A DNA stretch of 64,000 nt, taken from assembly GCF_050030965.1 (NCBI RefSeq), contig NZ_CP188297.1:1240001-1304000 (forward strand). The letters are read 5' to 3'. This document shows positions 1-7,428 of the stretch, one piece after another (positions within the stretch are counted from its first letter, which is position 1; each line of letters begins with the position of its first letter). Below the pieces are notes generated by a model that ran no database searches, was not told the origin of the DNA, and saw nothing but the letters and a program-made list of their open reading frames with translations. Source of the DNA: Glutamicibacter sp002979865 (GTDB taxonomy: Bacteria; Actinomycetota; Actinomycetes; Actinomycetales; Micrococcaceae). The position numbers and the translations under genes were made by a program.

Positions 1-789
1 CGCAACGTCGCCACCTCCGGTGCGATCCCTGCGGCGGTTTCGGACTGCCTGAACTACGGCTCCCCAGAGGACCCGGATGTCATGTGGCAGCTGGCCGAGG
101 GCATCCGCGGCCTGTCCGATGCGTGCATGGAGCTCGGCGTCCCGGTCACCGGCGGCAATGTCTCGCTGTACAACCAGACCGGCGACAAGGCCATCCACCC
201 AACCCCTGTGGTGGCGACCCTGGGCAAGTTCGACGACGTCGCTCGCCGCACCCCTTCGGGCTGGCGCGAAGAGGCCGACGGCCAGGCCATCTACCTGATC
301 GGCACCACCGCCGATGAGCTGGACGGCTCGGAGTTCGCCAACCTGCGCGGCCACCTCGGCGGCCTGCCGCCAAAGGTCGACCTGGCTGCCGAGAAGGCAC
401 TGGGCGCAATCCTGATCAACGCCAGCCGCGACGGCATGATCGACGCCGCGCACGACCTGTCCGAGGGCGGCCTGCTTGCAGCGCTGTCCGAGATGGTCCT
501 GCGCTACGGCGTTGGCGCCCGCGTGGCCCTGGACGAGATCAAGCAGCGTGACGGCATCGATTCCTTCACCGCGCTGTTCTCGGAGTCCCAGGCACGCGCC
601 TTGGTTGCCGTTCCACGCAGCGAAGAGGTCCGCTTCAACGACATGACCAGTGCCCGCGGTGTCACCGTGGCCCGCATGGGCATTGTCGATGCGCAGTCCG
701 GCGTCCTGGAAGTCCAGGGCGAGTTCACCGTTTCGGTGGACGAGCTGCGCGAGGCTTCCGAGGGCACCATGAAGAAGTACTTCGGCTAG
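1..789 (+). CDS. purL: Phosphoribosylformylglycinamidine synthase subunit PurL, 3' part
   Basis: The reading frame is open from base 1 and ends at a TAG, giving the last 262 residues; the 5' part lies outside the window. PurL makes formylglycinamidine ribonucleotide from FGAR, glutamine and ATP in purine synthesis. The stretch CLNYGSPEDPDVMWQL and the following GGNVSLYNQT are typical of the C-terminal half of PurL, as is DAAHDLSEGGL further on, part of the PurM/AIR-synthase C-terminal fold. It is followed directly by a strong terminator, so it ends its operon. Identification is firm; size and start cannot be judged. Confidence 0.93.
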   Translation, partial: RNVATSGAIPAAVSDCLNYGSPEDPDVMWQLAEGIRGLSDACMELGVPVTGGNVSLYNQTGDKAIHPTPVVATLGKFDDVARRTPSGWREEADGQAIYLIGTTADELDGSEFANLRGHLGGLPPKVDLAAEKALGAILINASRDGMIDAAHDLSEGGLLAALSEMVLRYGVGARVALDEIKQRDGIDSFTALFSESQARALVAVPRSEEVRFNDMTSARGVTVARMGIVDAQSGVLEVQGEFTVSVDELREASEGTMKKYFG

Positions 790-807
790 TTTCTGGCCCA
801 CCCCTGG

Positions 808-845
808 ACGGCGGTTCTCCTCATCGAGGAGAGCCGCCGTTTTGC
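808..845 (+). terminator. Rho-independent terminator after purL
   Basis: A 13-bp stem (GGCGGTTCTCCTC / GAGGAGAGCCGCC, one G-T wobble) with a three-base loop at 810-838 is followed by GTTTTGC. It lies 20 bases after the purL stop codon. Confidence 0.85.
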
Positions 846-965
846 ATGCCTGGATGATGTGGCGCTAAGCAGTGCTCCAAGGTCTGCTCCAGCCCCGAGT
901 CCGATGCGTTCTGGCGCCTGTGCGGCTGGGCTGGAGACCGGTCGAGGCGCAATCTCCGGATATAG

Positions 966-1012
966 TTGACACGTCAATAACTTTGAGTCATGATTGATGC
1001 ATCAACAAAGTT
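966..1012. promoter_or_regulatory. Cluster of palindromes upstream of the flavin oxidoreductase operon
   Basis: Three nested symmetric elements are visible: TTGACACGTCAA at 966-977, the perfect palindrome TTGATGCATCAA at 994-1005, and the arms AACTTTG (979-985) and CAAAGTT (1006-1012) flanking the second. The centres of the two TTGA...TCAA palindromes are 28 bp apart. The spacing and the position just before the start at 1034 suggest two dimer sites of a winged-helix repressor (MarR, HxlR or ArsR type). No such regulator gene is adjacent. Confidence 0.6.
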
Positions 1013-1033
1013 CTGGACTACAGGGAGCACGCA

Positions 1034-2077
1034 ATGAACGCCTTCGAGAACATCGAATTCGGCCTCGACACCTTTGGCGACGTACCCAGCGACAAGTCAG
1101 GCAAGCTGGTAACCCATGCCCAGGGCATCCGCGCCACGGTCCAGGAAGCCATCGCGGCCGATCAGGCCGGCGTCGATGTGATCGCTGTCGGCGAGCACCA
1201 CCGCCCCGAATACGCCATCTCAAGCCCCGAGACCGTTCTGGCGGGCATTGCCACGGCGACCGAGCGGATCCGCCTCGGATCCGGCGTGACCGTGCTGTCT
1301 TCCGACGATCCGGTCCGCGTCTTCCAGCGCTTCGCTACTGTGGATGCCTTGTCCAACGGCCGTGCCGAAGTCATGCTGGGCCGCGGCTCCTTTACCGAGT
1401 CCTTCCCGTTGTTCGGCCATGACATGGCTGACTACGAACTGCTCTTCGACGAGAAGATCGACCTGTTCCACAAGCTGCTCGACGAAAAGCCGGTGACTTG
1501 GCAGGGAACCAAGCGTGCAGCGCTGACCGACATGGAAGTCTTCCCGAAGACCGAGTCCGGCCGCCTGAACACCTGGGTGGGAGTGGGCGGTTCCCCGCAG
1601 TCGGTCATCCGCACGGCGCACTACGGATTCCGCATGATGCTAGCAGTCATCGGCGGCTCCCCCGAGCGTTTCGCACCCTACATCGACCTGTACCGCCGGG
1701 CCAACGACCAGTTCGGGCACCCAACCCTGCCGGTGGGCCTGCATTCACCTGGCTTCGTCGCAGAAACCGACGAGTTGGCCCGCGAGCACATGTTCGACGC
1801 CTACAAGGAGCAGCGCGACCGCATCGGCGCCACCCGCGGCTGGAGCCCAATGAGCCGCGGCGAATTCGAGCACGAAATCAGCGAAGGATCGCTGTACGTG
1901 GGCTCTCCGGAAACCGTGGCGCGCAAGATCGCCAAGACCATCAAGACCTTGGATATCGGCCGTTTCGATTTGATCTACTCGGGCGGCGCAGTAGAAGCCA
2001 GCGCCCGCCTGCGTGCAGTGGAACTCTACGGCGAGAAGGTCATCCCGTTGGTGCGCGAAATGCTTGCCGAGAGCTAA
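1034..2077 (+). CDS. LLM-class flavin-dependent oxidoreductase
   Basis: A 347-residue protein of the bacterial luciferase-like (TIM-barrel) family, which uses FMN or F420 for oxidation or monooxygenation. Seen: the N-terminal strand ending FGLDTFGDVP, VDVIAVGEHHRPEYAISSP (the family EHH signature), a nucleotide-binding LGSGVTVLSSDDPVRVFQ, and the C-terminal SPETVARKI typical of these enzymes. Start chosen at ATG 1034 behind AGGGAG (1022-1027). It is followed after 34 bases by an F420-reductase-like gene in the same direction, so the two probably form an operon under the palindromes at 966-1012. Substrate unknown. Confidence 0.85.
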   Translation: MNAFENIEFGLDTFGDVPSDKSGKLVTHAQGIRATVQEAIAADQAGVDVIAVGEHHRPEYAISSPETVLAGIATATERIRLGSGVTVLSSDDPVRVFQRFATVDALSNGRAEVMLGRGSFTESFPLFGHDMADYELLFDEKIDLFHKLLDEKPVTWQGTKRAALTDMEVFPKTESGRLNTWVGVGGSPQSVIRTAHYGFRMMLAVIGGSPERFAPYIDLYRRANDQFGHPTLPVGLHSPGFVAETDELAREHMFDAYKEQRDRIGATRGWSPMSRGEFEHEISEGSLYVGSPETVARKIAKTIKTLDIGRFDLIYSGGAVEASARLRAVELYGEKVIPLVREMLAES

Positions 2078-2111
2078 ACCCGGATTCGAAGACATGCCTG
2101 AAGGAGAGAAA

Positions 2112-2765
2112 ATGACACAGCAGACCATCGGCATCCTGGGCGCCGGGAAGATCGGCACGGTCCTGGCCCGCCGCGCCCTGCAGGCCGGCTACAAGGTGCT
2201 CATCGCCGGTTCCGGCGACCCCGGCGCCATTGCCCTGACCATTGAGATCCTGACTCCGGGTGCCGTGGCCGTGGATCCGGCAACCGCCGCACGGGAAGCC
2301 GACATTGCCATACTGGCCTTGCCTCTGGGAAAGTACCAGAATATTCCGGCTGCCGAGCTTGAAGGCAAGCTGGTTATCGATGCCATGAACTACTGGTGGG
2401 AAACCGACGGCATCCACGAGGACCTGAACGACCCCACGGTGTCCACCAGCAAGTTGATCCAGGAGTTCCTGCCAGGTTCGCGGATCGTCAAGGCCTTCAA
2501 CCACATGGGCTACCACGACCTCGAGGACGAGTCCCGTCCAGCCGGCGCCGAGCGCCGCAAGGCCATCGCGATCGCCGGTGATCTGGGCGCCGACGTCGAT
2601 CAGGTAGCACTGATCGTTGATGATTTCGGCTTTGATCCGCTGCCGATCGGCCCTTTGGCTGAAGGCTTGCGCCTGCAGCCGGGCCAGCCTGCTTTCGGCG
2701 CGAACAAGCCGCGGGCCGAGCTCGCCGAACTCATCGATGCCGCGCAGGTCCAGGCCTCAGCCTAG
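2112..2765 (+). CDS. NAD(P)-binding F420-reductase-like oxidoreductase
   Basis: A 217-residue Rossmann protein. The N-terminal GILGAGKIGTVLARRAL is the GxGxxG dinucleotide site, and the mid-section KLVIDAMNYWWETDG resembles the NPxG/DAMNP region of NADPH:F420 reductases (pyrroline-5-carboxylate reductase-like family). Start chosen at ATG 2112 with AAGGAGAG at 2101-2108; an upstream in-frame Met would overlap the previous gene. Pairing with the luciferase-like gene suggests that this protein may regenerate the reduced deazaflavin or act on the same substrate; that is inference. Its 3' end overlaps the convergent gene on the minus strand by 9 bp. Confidence 0.75.
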   Translation: MTQQTIGILGAGKIGTVLARRALQAGYKVLIAGSGDPGAIALTIEILTPGAVAVDPATAAREADIAILALPLGKYQNIPAAELEGKLVIDAMNYWWETDGIHEDLNDPTVSTSKLIQEFLPGSRIVKAFNHMGYHDLEDESRPAGAERRKAIAIAGDLGADVDQVALIVDDFGFDPLPIGPLAEGLRLQPGQPAFGANKPRAELAELIDAAQVQASA

Positions 2766-4139
2766 CTGCGCGAGCACCTCGTTCAGCGCTTCGGTGGACG
2801 AGGGGTGGGTGAAGATCTGGTCGCGCAGTTCAGCGGCAGTCATGTGCTGCCGCATGGCCAATGCCACCAGGTTGACCACCTCCTGGGAGTCCACGTGCAT
2901 CAGCGCCGCTCCGAGGATCTGGTCGCTGCGCGCATCGATGACGAACTTGATGATGCCCCGCGGGTCGCCCACGATCTTGGGGCGCGGCATCGCGGCGATC
3001 TCGGAAACTTTCTTCACCGCGATCTTGGCTTGGAACCCCTGCTGCGCTGCCTGCTCTTGGCTCAAGCCAACGCGAGCCAGCGGCGGAGTGGTGAAGATGG
3101 TGTACGGAACAGCAACCCGGTCCTTGGTGCTGCGTGATCCGTCTCCCAGCAACTGGCTGGCCAAGACCCGGTGGTCATCGAGCGAGACATAGGTGAACTG
3201 GGGTCCGCCGTTGGCATCGCCCAGGGCATAGATGCCCTCGACATTGGTGGCCAGGAACTCGTCAACCGCGACTTCCCCGCGGGAGCCCGTCTGGACCCCG
3301 GCGGCTTCCAGCCCCAGACCGGCAGTATTCGGCACGCGCCCAAGCGCAATCAGCACGGCATCCGCCTGCAGCTGGTGCACCTCGCCCCGACGCTCGTAGC
3401 TGACGGTGGCGCCTTGCTCGTCCTGGCTGATCGAACGCACCGAAGCCGAACTGATGATCTCGGCTCCGGCATCTTCCAGGCAGGCCTGGACTTCCCCGGC
3501 CACATCCGGGTCTTCCTTGGACAGCGCACGGCTCCCGCGATCCAGCACGGTGACTTTCGATCCGAACTGGGCAAACATCGAGGCGAACTCGATGCCGACA
3601 TATCCCCCGCCCACCACAGCCAGGGCCTTGGGCAGCTGGGCATGCTGGATCGTTGTGGAGTCATGCACCCGCCCGCCGATCTGCGCTCCTTCGATGTCCG
3701 GGATCGCAGGTAGCGCGCCGGTGTTGATGATGATCTTCCCTGCGCTCAGTTCCAGCTCTTCGGAACCGGCACTGACCTTGATGCTTCGAGGCCCGGTGAA
3801 TGCGGCCTTGCCATTGACCACCAGCACCGACTCCAGGTCGTCGAGCATGGAGAAATTCTTGGCGCGCATCATGGCGGTGAGCTTGTCCCGGCGCTGGACG
3901 GCCTCCTGGAAGACCTGCTGGTCGTATCCGGCGCCATCCCGGGATTCGGCATCATGGATCAAGGCCTTGGTCGGCACGCAACCGATATTGATGCAGGTGC
4001 CGCCATACATCTGGGAGGACTGCTCGATCACCGCCACCCGCTGTCCTGCCTTGGCCAGGGTACCTGCCAGGGTCTTGCCGCCTTTGCCCCACCCGATCAC
4101 GATCGCATCGAGCTTTCCGTCCGCGTTTGCCGAACCCAC
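2757..4139 (-). CDS. rclA: RclA-like pyridine nucleotide-disulfide oxidoreductase
   Basis: A 460-residue FAD flavoprotein of the dihydrolipoamide dehydrogenase/mercuric reductase family. Seen: an N-terminal IVIGWGKGGKTLAGTLAKAG FAD site, the redox-active disulfide GGTCINIGCVPTK, a second dinucleotide site VVGGGYVGIEFASMFAQFGS, the FAD site ALGDANGGPQFTYVSLDDHR, and the C-terminal interface DQIFTHPSSTEALNEV. The wording matches the RclA branch (reactive-chlorine resistance; hypothiocyanous-acid and copper reduction in E. coli) better than lipoamide dehydrogenase. The start is GTG at 4139 with AGGGG just upstream. Function by family; the true oxidant here is not shown. Confidence 0.78.
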   Translation of the reverse strand: MGSANADGKLDAIVIGWGKGGKTLAGTLAKAGQRVAVIEQSSQMYGGTCINIGCVPTKALIHDAESRDGAGYDQQVFQEAVQRRDKLTAMMRAKNFSMLDDLESVLVVNGKAAFTGPRSIKVSAGSEELELSAGKIIINTGALPAIPDIEGAQIGGRVHDSTTIQHAQLPKALAVVGGGYVGIEFASMFAQFGSKVTVLDRGSRALSKEDPDVAGEVQACLEDAGAEIISSASVRSISQDEQGATVSYERRGEVHQLQADAVLIALGRVPNTAGLGLEAAGVQTGSRGEVAVDEFLATNVEGIYALGDANGGPQFTYVSLDDHRVLASQLLGDGSRSTKDRVAVPYTIFTTPPLARVGLSQEQAAQQGFQAKIAVKKVSEIAAMPRPKIVGDPRGIIKFVIDARSDQILGAALMHVDSQEVVNLVALAMRQHMTAAELRDQIFTHPSSTEALNEVLAQLG

Positions 4140-4292
4140 GATAATCCCCTAGCTGTCGCCGTCTTGTCCTAGCACGAGTCTTGTTCCCGCAGGCCGCTTC
4201 CGTCAACCTTTGCCCGGACAGCCCGGAGATGAAAAATGGCGGACCACACCCTTTGCAAGATGCGATCCGCCAGTTACAGGACGCTCACCTGG

Positions 4293-4922
4293 CTATTGGC
4301 CGGCACGGCCACGAGCAGCTGATTCGATGAGGTTATCGCCGGGCAGTGCAGCACCCGAGGCCACTGCCTCGATCCAGGTAGCGGTCGGGGCCACCGCAGC
4401 CCAGCTGGAATTCAGCACGGCCATCAGGGTTTCATGCACCTGCTGGGCGGGGATGGAACCGGCAGCGTTGACAATTTCGATCGCGCCGGTAGCATCGGAG
4501 AGCACTTCCACGGTGAACCCCAGCGGTTCGGCAGCCGCGGCAGAACCGATCACGCAGTTATTGGTCATGTAGCCCACCAGGGTCAACGTGGTGATTTCAC
4601 GCTCGCGAAGCCACTCTTCCAGGCCTGTACCCGCGAAGATGCTGGCATAGTTCTTGGAGAATTGGTGCTCTGCAGCTTCCATCCGATCCTGGATCTGCGG
4701 GTGCAGGGCATAGGTAGCGGATTCCGGGGCAAAGACGGGGAATCCCTCGGGCGCTTGGTGCTGCACGACAACCACCGGGATCCCGGCCTTTGCCGCTTCG
4801 TCCATGGCATTGGCGATGGTGGCTACCGACTGCTCGCGATCCGGGTACTGGATCTGCAGCAGGCCATCAAAGTATTCCTGCTGTGCGTCGATGACGATTA
4901 GTGCTCTGCGTGGTGCGGACAT
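4293..4922 (-). CDS. Isochorismatase-family cysteine hydrolase
   Basis: About 209 residues. The three catalytic elements are visible: Asp in ALIVIDAQQEYF, Lys in FSKNYASIF, and the nucleophile in GYMTNNCVIGSAAAAEPLG, with the usual cis-peptide region before the Cys. Such enzymes hydrolyse amides or isochorismate-type ethers; the substrate cannot be read from sequence. Start chosen at ATG 4922, where AGAGGAA lies 8 bases upstream and the family's N-terminal strand begins; a longer reading to 4967 adds residues unlike the family. It lies 60 bases downstream of a luciferase-like oxidoreductase on the same strand and probably shares its transcript. Confidence 0.82.
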   Translation of the reverse strand: MSAPRRALIVIDAQQEYFDGLLQIQYPDREQSVATIANAMDEAAKAGIPVVVVQHQAPEGFPVFAPESATYALHPQIQDRMEAAEHQFSKNYASIFAGTGLEEWLREREITTLTLVGYMTNNCVIGSAAAAEPLGFTVEVLSDATGAIEIVNAAGSIPAQQVHETLMAVLNSSWAAVAPTATWIEAVASGAALPGDNLIESAARGRAGQ

Positions 4923-4982
4923 AGTGAGTTCCTCTTTCCGATGTGTCGAGATGGCGCCATACGGCACCGGGTGTTTCAGGTT

Positions 4983-6047
4983 TTATTTAGCCGGCCGGTA
5001 GTGCTGGGCCATGAGCTGCACGGTTTGCACCGCTGCGCCAGGGGTGTGGCTGCCAAGGACCATCATCAACTCATCCGCTCCGGTCCGCTGCTGCAGCGCT
5101 TCCAGGCGCTGGGCCACTTCGGAAGGCGTGCCGGCCAGGGTGCGGTTGGTGTACATGTCAATGATCGCTCGCTCATTGAGCGTGGCCGGATATCCTGCGA
5201 CCTCCTGGGCGGATAGCAGTGCAAAGGGTTCACGCTTGAACATCCGCAGCATGGCCATCGCCATGGTCGAGGCCTCGGCACGGGCGTATTCTGGATCCTC
5301 GGCCGCGATGACGCTTTGGCTGATGAGCACGTACGGACGGTCGAGCACTGCCGAAGGCACGAAGTTCTCGCGGTAGATGCGCAGCGCGGTGTCGATATCG
5401 GCATCGCCGAACTGCAAGGCGAAGGCGTAGGGCCGGCCCAGCCGCGCGGCCAGCTGCGCCGAATACGGCGAGGAGCCCAGGATCCACAACGGGGTCTGCG
5501 TTTCCGGTGCGGGCAGGCGGTTCTGCTCGTTCTGCCACGGGCCGGGCACTGCATGGACTTCGCTGTAGGGGTGCCCTGCAGGGAAATCATCATTCAGGAA
5601 TCCCACCAGCTCGGCCAGTTGCTCGTCGAAGGTTTCGTTGGCTCCGGTTCCGCGGCGCAACGCGGCCGCGGTGGCCCCATCGGTACCTGGCGCGCGCCCG
5701 ACACCCAGGTCGATGCGCCCCGGAGCCAGCGCTTCGAGCATGCCAACCTGCTCCGCGACCACCAGCGGCGCATGGTTGGGCAGCATCACTCCACCCGCGC
5801 CCAACCTGATCCGCTGGGTGTCGGCGGTGAGCCGGGCCATCATCAGCAGCGGCGATGCCACGGACAGCGCGGGCATGGCATGGTGCTCGGACATCCAGAA
5901 ACGGTGATATCCGGATTGATCCGCAGCCTTGGCGATATCGATGGTGTCCTGCAGGCCATCTTGGGCGGTTTGCCCTACACCGGGTCCGCCTCCGGTGTGA
6001 ACCGACAGGGCGAAGGGAGCGGAGCCGAATCGTGGCACTGGCTGCAA
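4983..6047 (-). CDS. LLM-class flavin-dependent oxidoreductase (MsnO8-like)
   Basis: About 354 residues of luciferase-like fold. Seen: GYHRFWMSEHHAMPALSVAS near the N-terminus, RIRLGAGGVMLPNHAPLVVA, and GRIDLGVGRAPGTD, which are hallmarks of the MsnO8/YvbT subgroup. The start is a TTG at 6047, six bases after AGAGG; a second TTG at 6053 sits too close to that site. It is the first gene of a unit with the cysteine hydrolase, and it diverges from a CGNR regulator across an 11-bp perfect inverted repeat, so it is probably a target of that regulator. Substrate unknown. Confidence 0.82.
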   Translation of the reverse strand: MQPVPRFGSAPFALSVHTGGGPGVGQTAQDGLQDTIDIAKAADQSGYHRFWMSEHHAMPALSVASPLLMMARLTADTQRIRLGAGGVMLPNHAPLVVAEQVGMLEALAPGRIDLGVGRAPGTDGATAAALRRGTGANETFDEQLAELVGFLNDDFPAGHPYSEVHAVPGPWQNEQNRLPAPETQTPLWILGSSPYSAQLAARLGRPYAFALQFGDADIDTALRIYRENFVPSAVLDRPYVLISQSVIAAEDPEYARAEASTMAMAMLRMFKREPFALLSAQEVAGYPATLNERAIIDMYTNRTLAGTPSEVAQRLEALQQRTGADELMMVLGSHTPGAAVQTVQLMAQHYRPAK

Positions 6048-6079
6048 GGCCAACCTCTTTTCTCATGTTATTTCTACTT

Positions 6080-6118
6080 TTTACCGTGATACACACACTA
6101 GCAGGTGATCACGGTAAA
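6080..6118. promoter_or_regulatory. Inverted-repeat operator between divergent genes
   Basis: TTTACCGTGAT at 6080-6090 and ATCACGGTAAA at 6108-6118 are perfect 11-base arms with a 17-base spacer. The site occupies most of the gap between the flavin oxidoreductase (minus) and the CGNR regulator (plus), so it is well placed to control both. Assignment to the CGNR protein is inference from position. Confidence 0.7.
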
Positions 6119-6132
6119 GCAATACTGATACC

Positions 6133-6738
6133 ATGAGGAACATGTCCCAGATGCCCCTTCCCCCGAGCCCCGGAACCGCGCAGCACTGCAGCATCGATCT
6201 GGCCAACAGCGAAATCCAGCTGCCTGGCGGCAAGAGCTTCGACGCGCTGGCTAGCCCGGCGGACACCACGCAATGGCTCATCGTGCGGGGTCTCGTGCCC
6301 CAGGAAGCGGCGCTGCAAAGCTATTGCCAGAATCGGCTGGTCACCCTTCGCAGCCAGATCAGGAAAGCTTTCCATGCCATCGCCACGGGCACACCCGTGG
6401 CCCGGGAAGTGCTGCAGGGCATCAACGCCGCACTGCTGGCAGCACCGAGCACCCCATTGCTGCACCATGAGCCGGGCAAGGGATTCTTCCGCGCATTGGA
6501 ACACCCCGCCACGCAATTGACCGAGCACGCCATGTCGCGACTTGCCGAGGACGCCGCAGCACTTCTGAGCAGCGAAGAAGCGGGCCTGCTGGCCCAATGC
6601 GAAGCCGAGCCATGCACCCGCTACCTGCTCAAGACCCATGGCCGCCGGCATTGGTGCTCCACGCGTTGCGGTGATCGCGTGCGGGCGGCCCGTTCGTACG
6701 CCAAGAAGAAGAGCCAGCAGGATTCTTCTGCCGCCTAG
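6133..6738 (+). CDS. CGNR zinc-finger transcriptional regulator
   Basis: A 201-residue protein. The C-terminal third carries CEAEPC, then HGRRHWCSTRCGDRVRAARS; this is the CGNR zinc finger, here with CGDR replacing CGNR. The N-terminal part has the spacing of the ABATE stress-regulator domain. Start at ATG 6133; ATG 6142 is also possible, and no strong ribosome site precedes either. Members are putative transcription factors. The divergent oxidoreductase and the shared operator suggest local regulation of that gene and autoregulation. Confidence 0.8.
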   Translation: MRNMSQMPLPPSPGTAQHCSIDLANSEIQLPGGKSFDALASPADTTQWLIVRGLVPQEAALQSYCQNRLVTLRSQIRKAFHAIATGTPVAREVLQGINAALLAAPSTPLLHHEPGKGFFRALEHPATQLTEHAMSRLAEDAAALLSSEEAGLLAQCEAEPCTRYLLKTHGRRHWCSTRCGDRVRAARSYAKKKSQQDSSAA

Positions 6739-6821
6739 CCCATGGCCTGAGGATTCCCGCCGGCGACGCAGCCGAGCACCTTGCATGCCGCGGCACGTGC
6801 CAAGCAGCATGGAACACTAAA

Positions 6822-6851
6822 GGCTCCCACCATCCGTAGATGCTGGGAGCC
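6822..6851 (-). terminator. Terminator between convergent genes
   Basis: The arms GGCTCCCACCATC and GATGCTGGGAGCC pair over 13 bp with one mismatch around a CGTA loop. On the minus strand the stem is followed by TTTAGTGTT, so it ends the YjdM-like gene; it may also serve the plus-strand CGNR gene. Confidence 0.8.
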
Positions 6852-6873
6852 TGAGGAACTGCGGGCGGAACGC

Positions 6874-7221
6874 CTAGATCTTCTTGACGATGGAAGACTT
6901 CAGTTCCATCTGGCCGAAGCCGTCCACCTTGGCGGCGATATCATGGTCGCCAGAGCCTTGGACCAAGCGGATATTGCGCACCTTGGTTCCGGCCTTCAGC
7001 GCACTCTGCGCGCCCTTGACCTTCATGGTTTTGGTGATGCTGACGGTATCTCCGTCCTGCAGCGCATTGCCGACAGCATCCTTGATCACTGCTTCGACAG
7101 CTTCGGCTACTTCGGCCTCAGCGTTCCATTCATGTGCGCACTCTGGGCAGACCAGCAGGGCATCCATTTCGTAGGTGTACTCGCTGGAGCATTCAGGGCA
7201 CGGTGGCAAGGTATCAGACAT
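6874..7221 (-). CDS. YjdM/PhnA-family zinc-ribbon protein
   Basis: A 115-residue protein beginning MSDTLPPCPECSSEYTYEMD, with a second CPEC 17 residues later; together they form a four-Cys zinc ribbon. The C-terminal half (VKGAQSALKAGTKVRNIRLV and DHDIAAKVDGFGQMELKS) is the PhnA/YjdM domain. The name PhnA refers to phosphonate uptake loci, but the biochemical role is not established. Start at ATG 7221, which gives the usual family length; no clear ribosome site is seen. It stands alone and ends in its own terminator. Confidence 0.88.
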   Translation of the reverse strand: MSDTLPPCPECSSEYTYEMDALLVCPECAHEWNAEAEVAEAVEAVIKDAVGNALQDGDTVSITKTMKVKGAQSALKAGTKVRNIRLVQGSGDHDIAAKVDGFGQMELKSSIVKKI

Positions 7222-7428
7222 GAAGCTGATTTTAGTGAGCGGATATGCCCCATGTCGAATGAATCGGATATCGAATAATCCCCGGAATTCCGCGCTGGAA
7301 ATGGCACGAACCCCAGGCCTTGAACACTTCCTGCCCTCCAGCTTGAAATTACTTGTTTTCCACGCCGGATATACCCCATACTCAGGCATACAGGCTGGTG
7401 CCCACACCGGCCGGGTTAGGGGCACACC

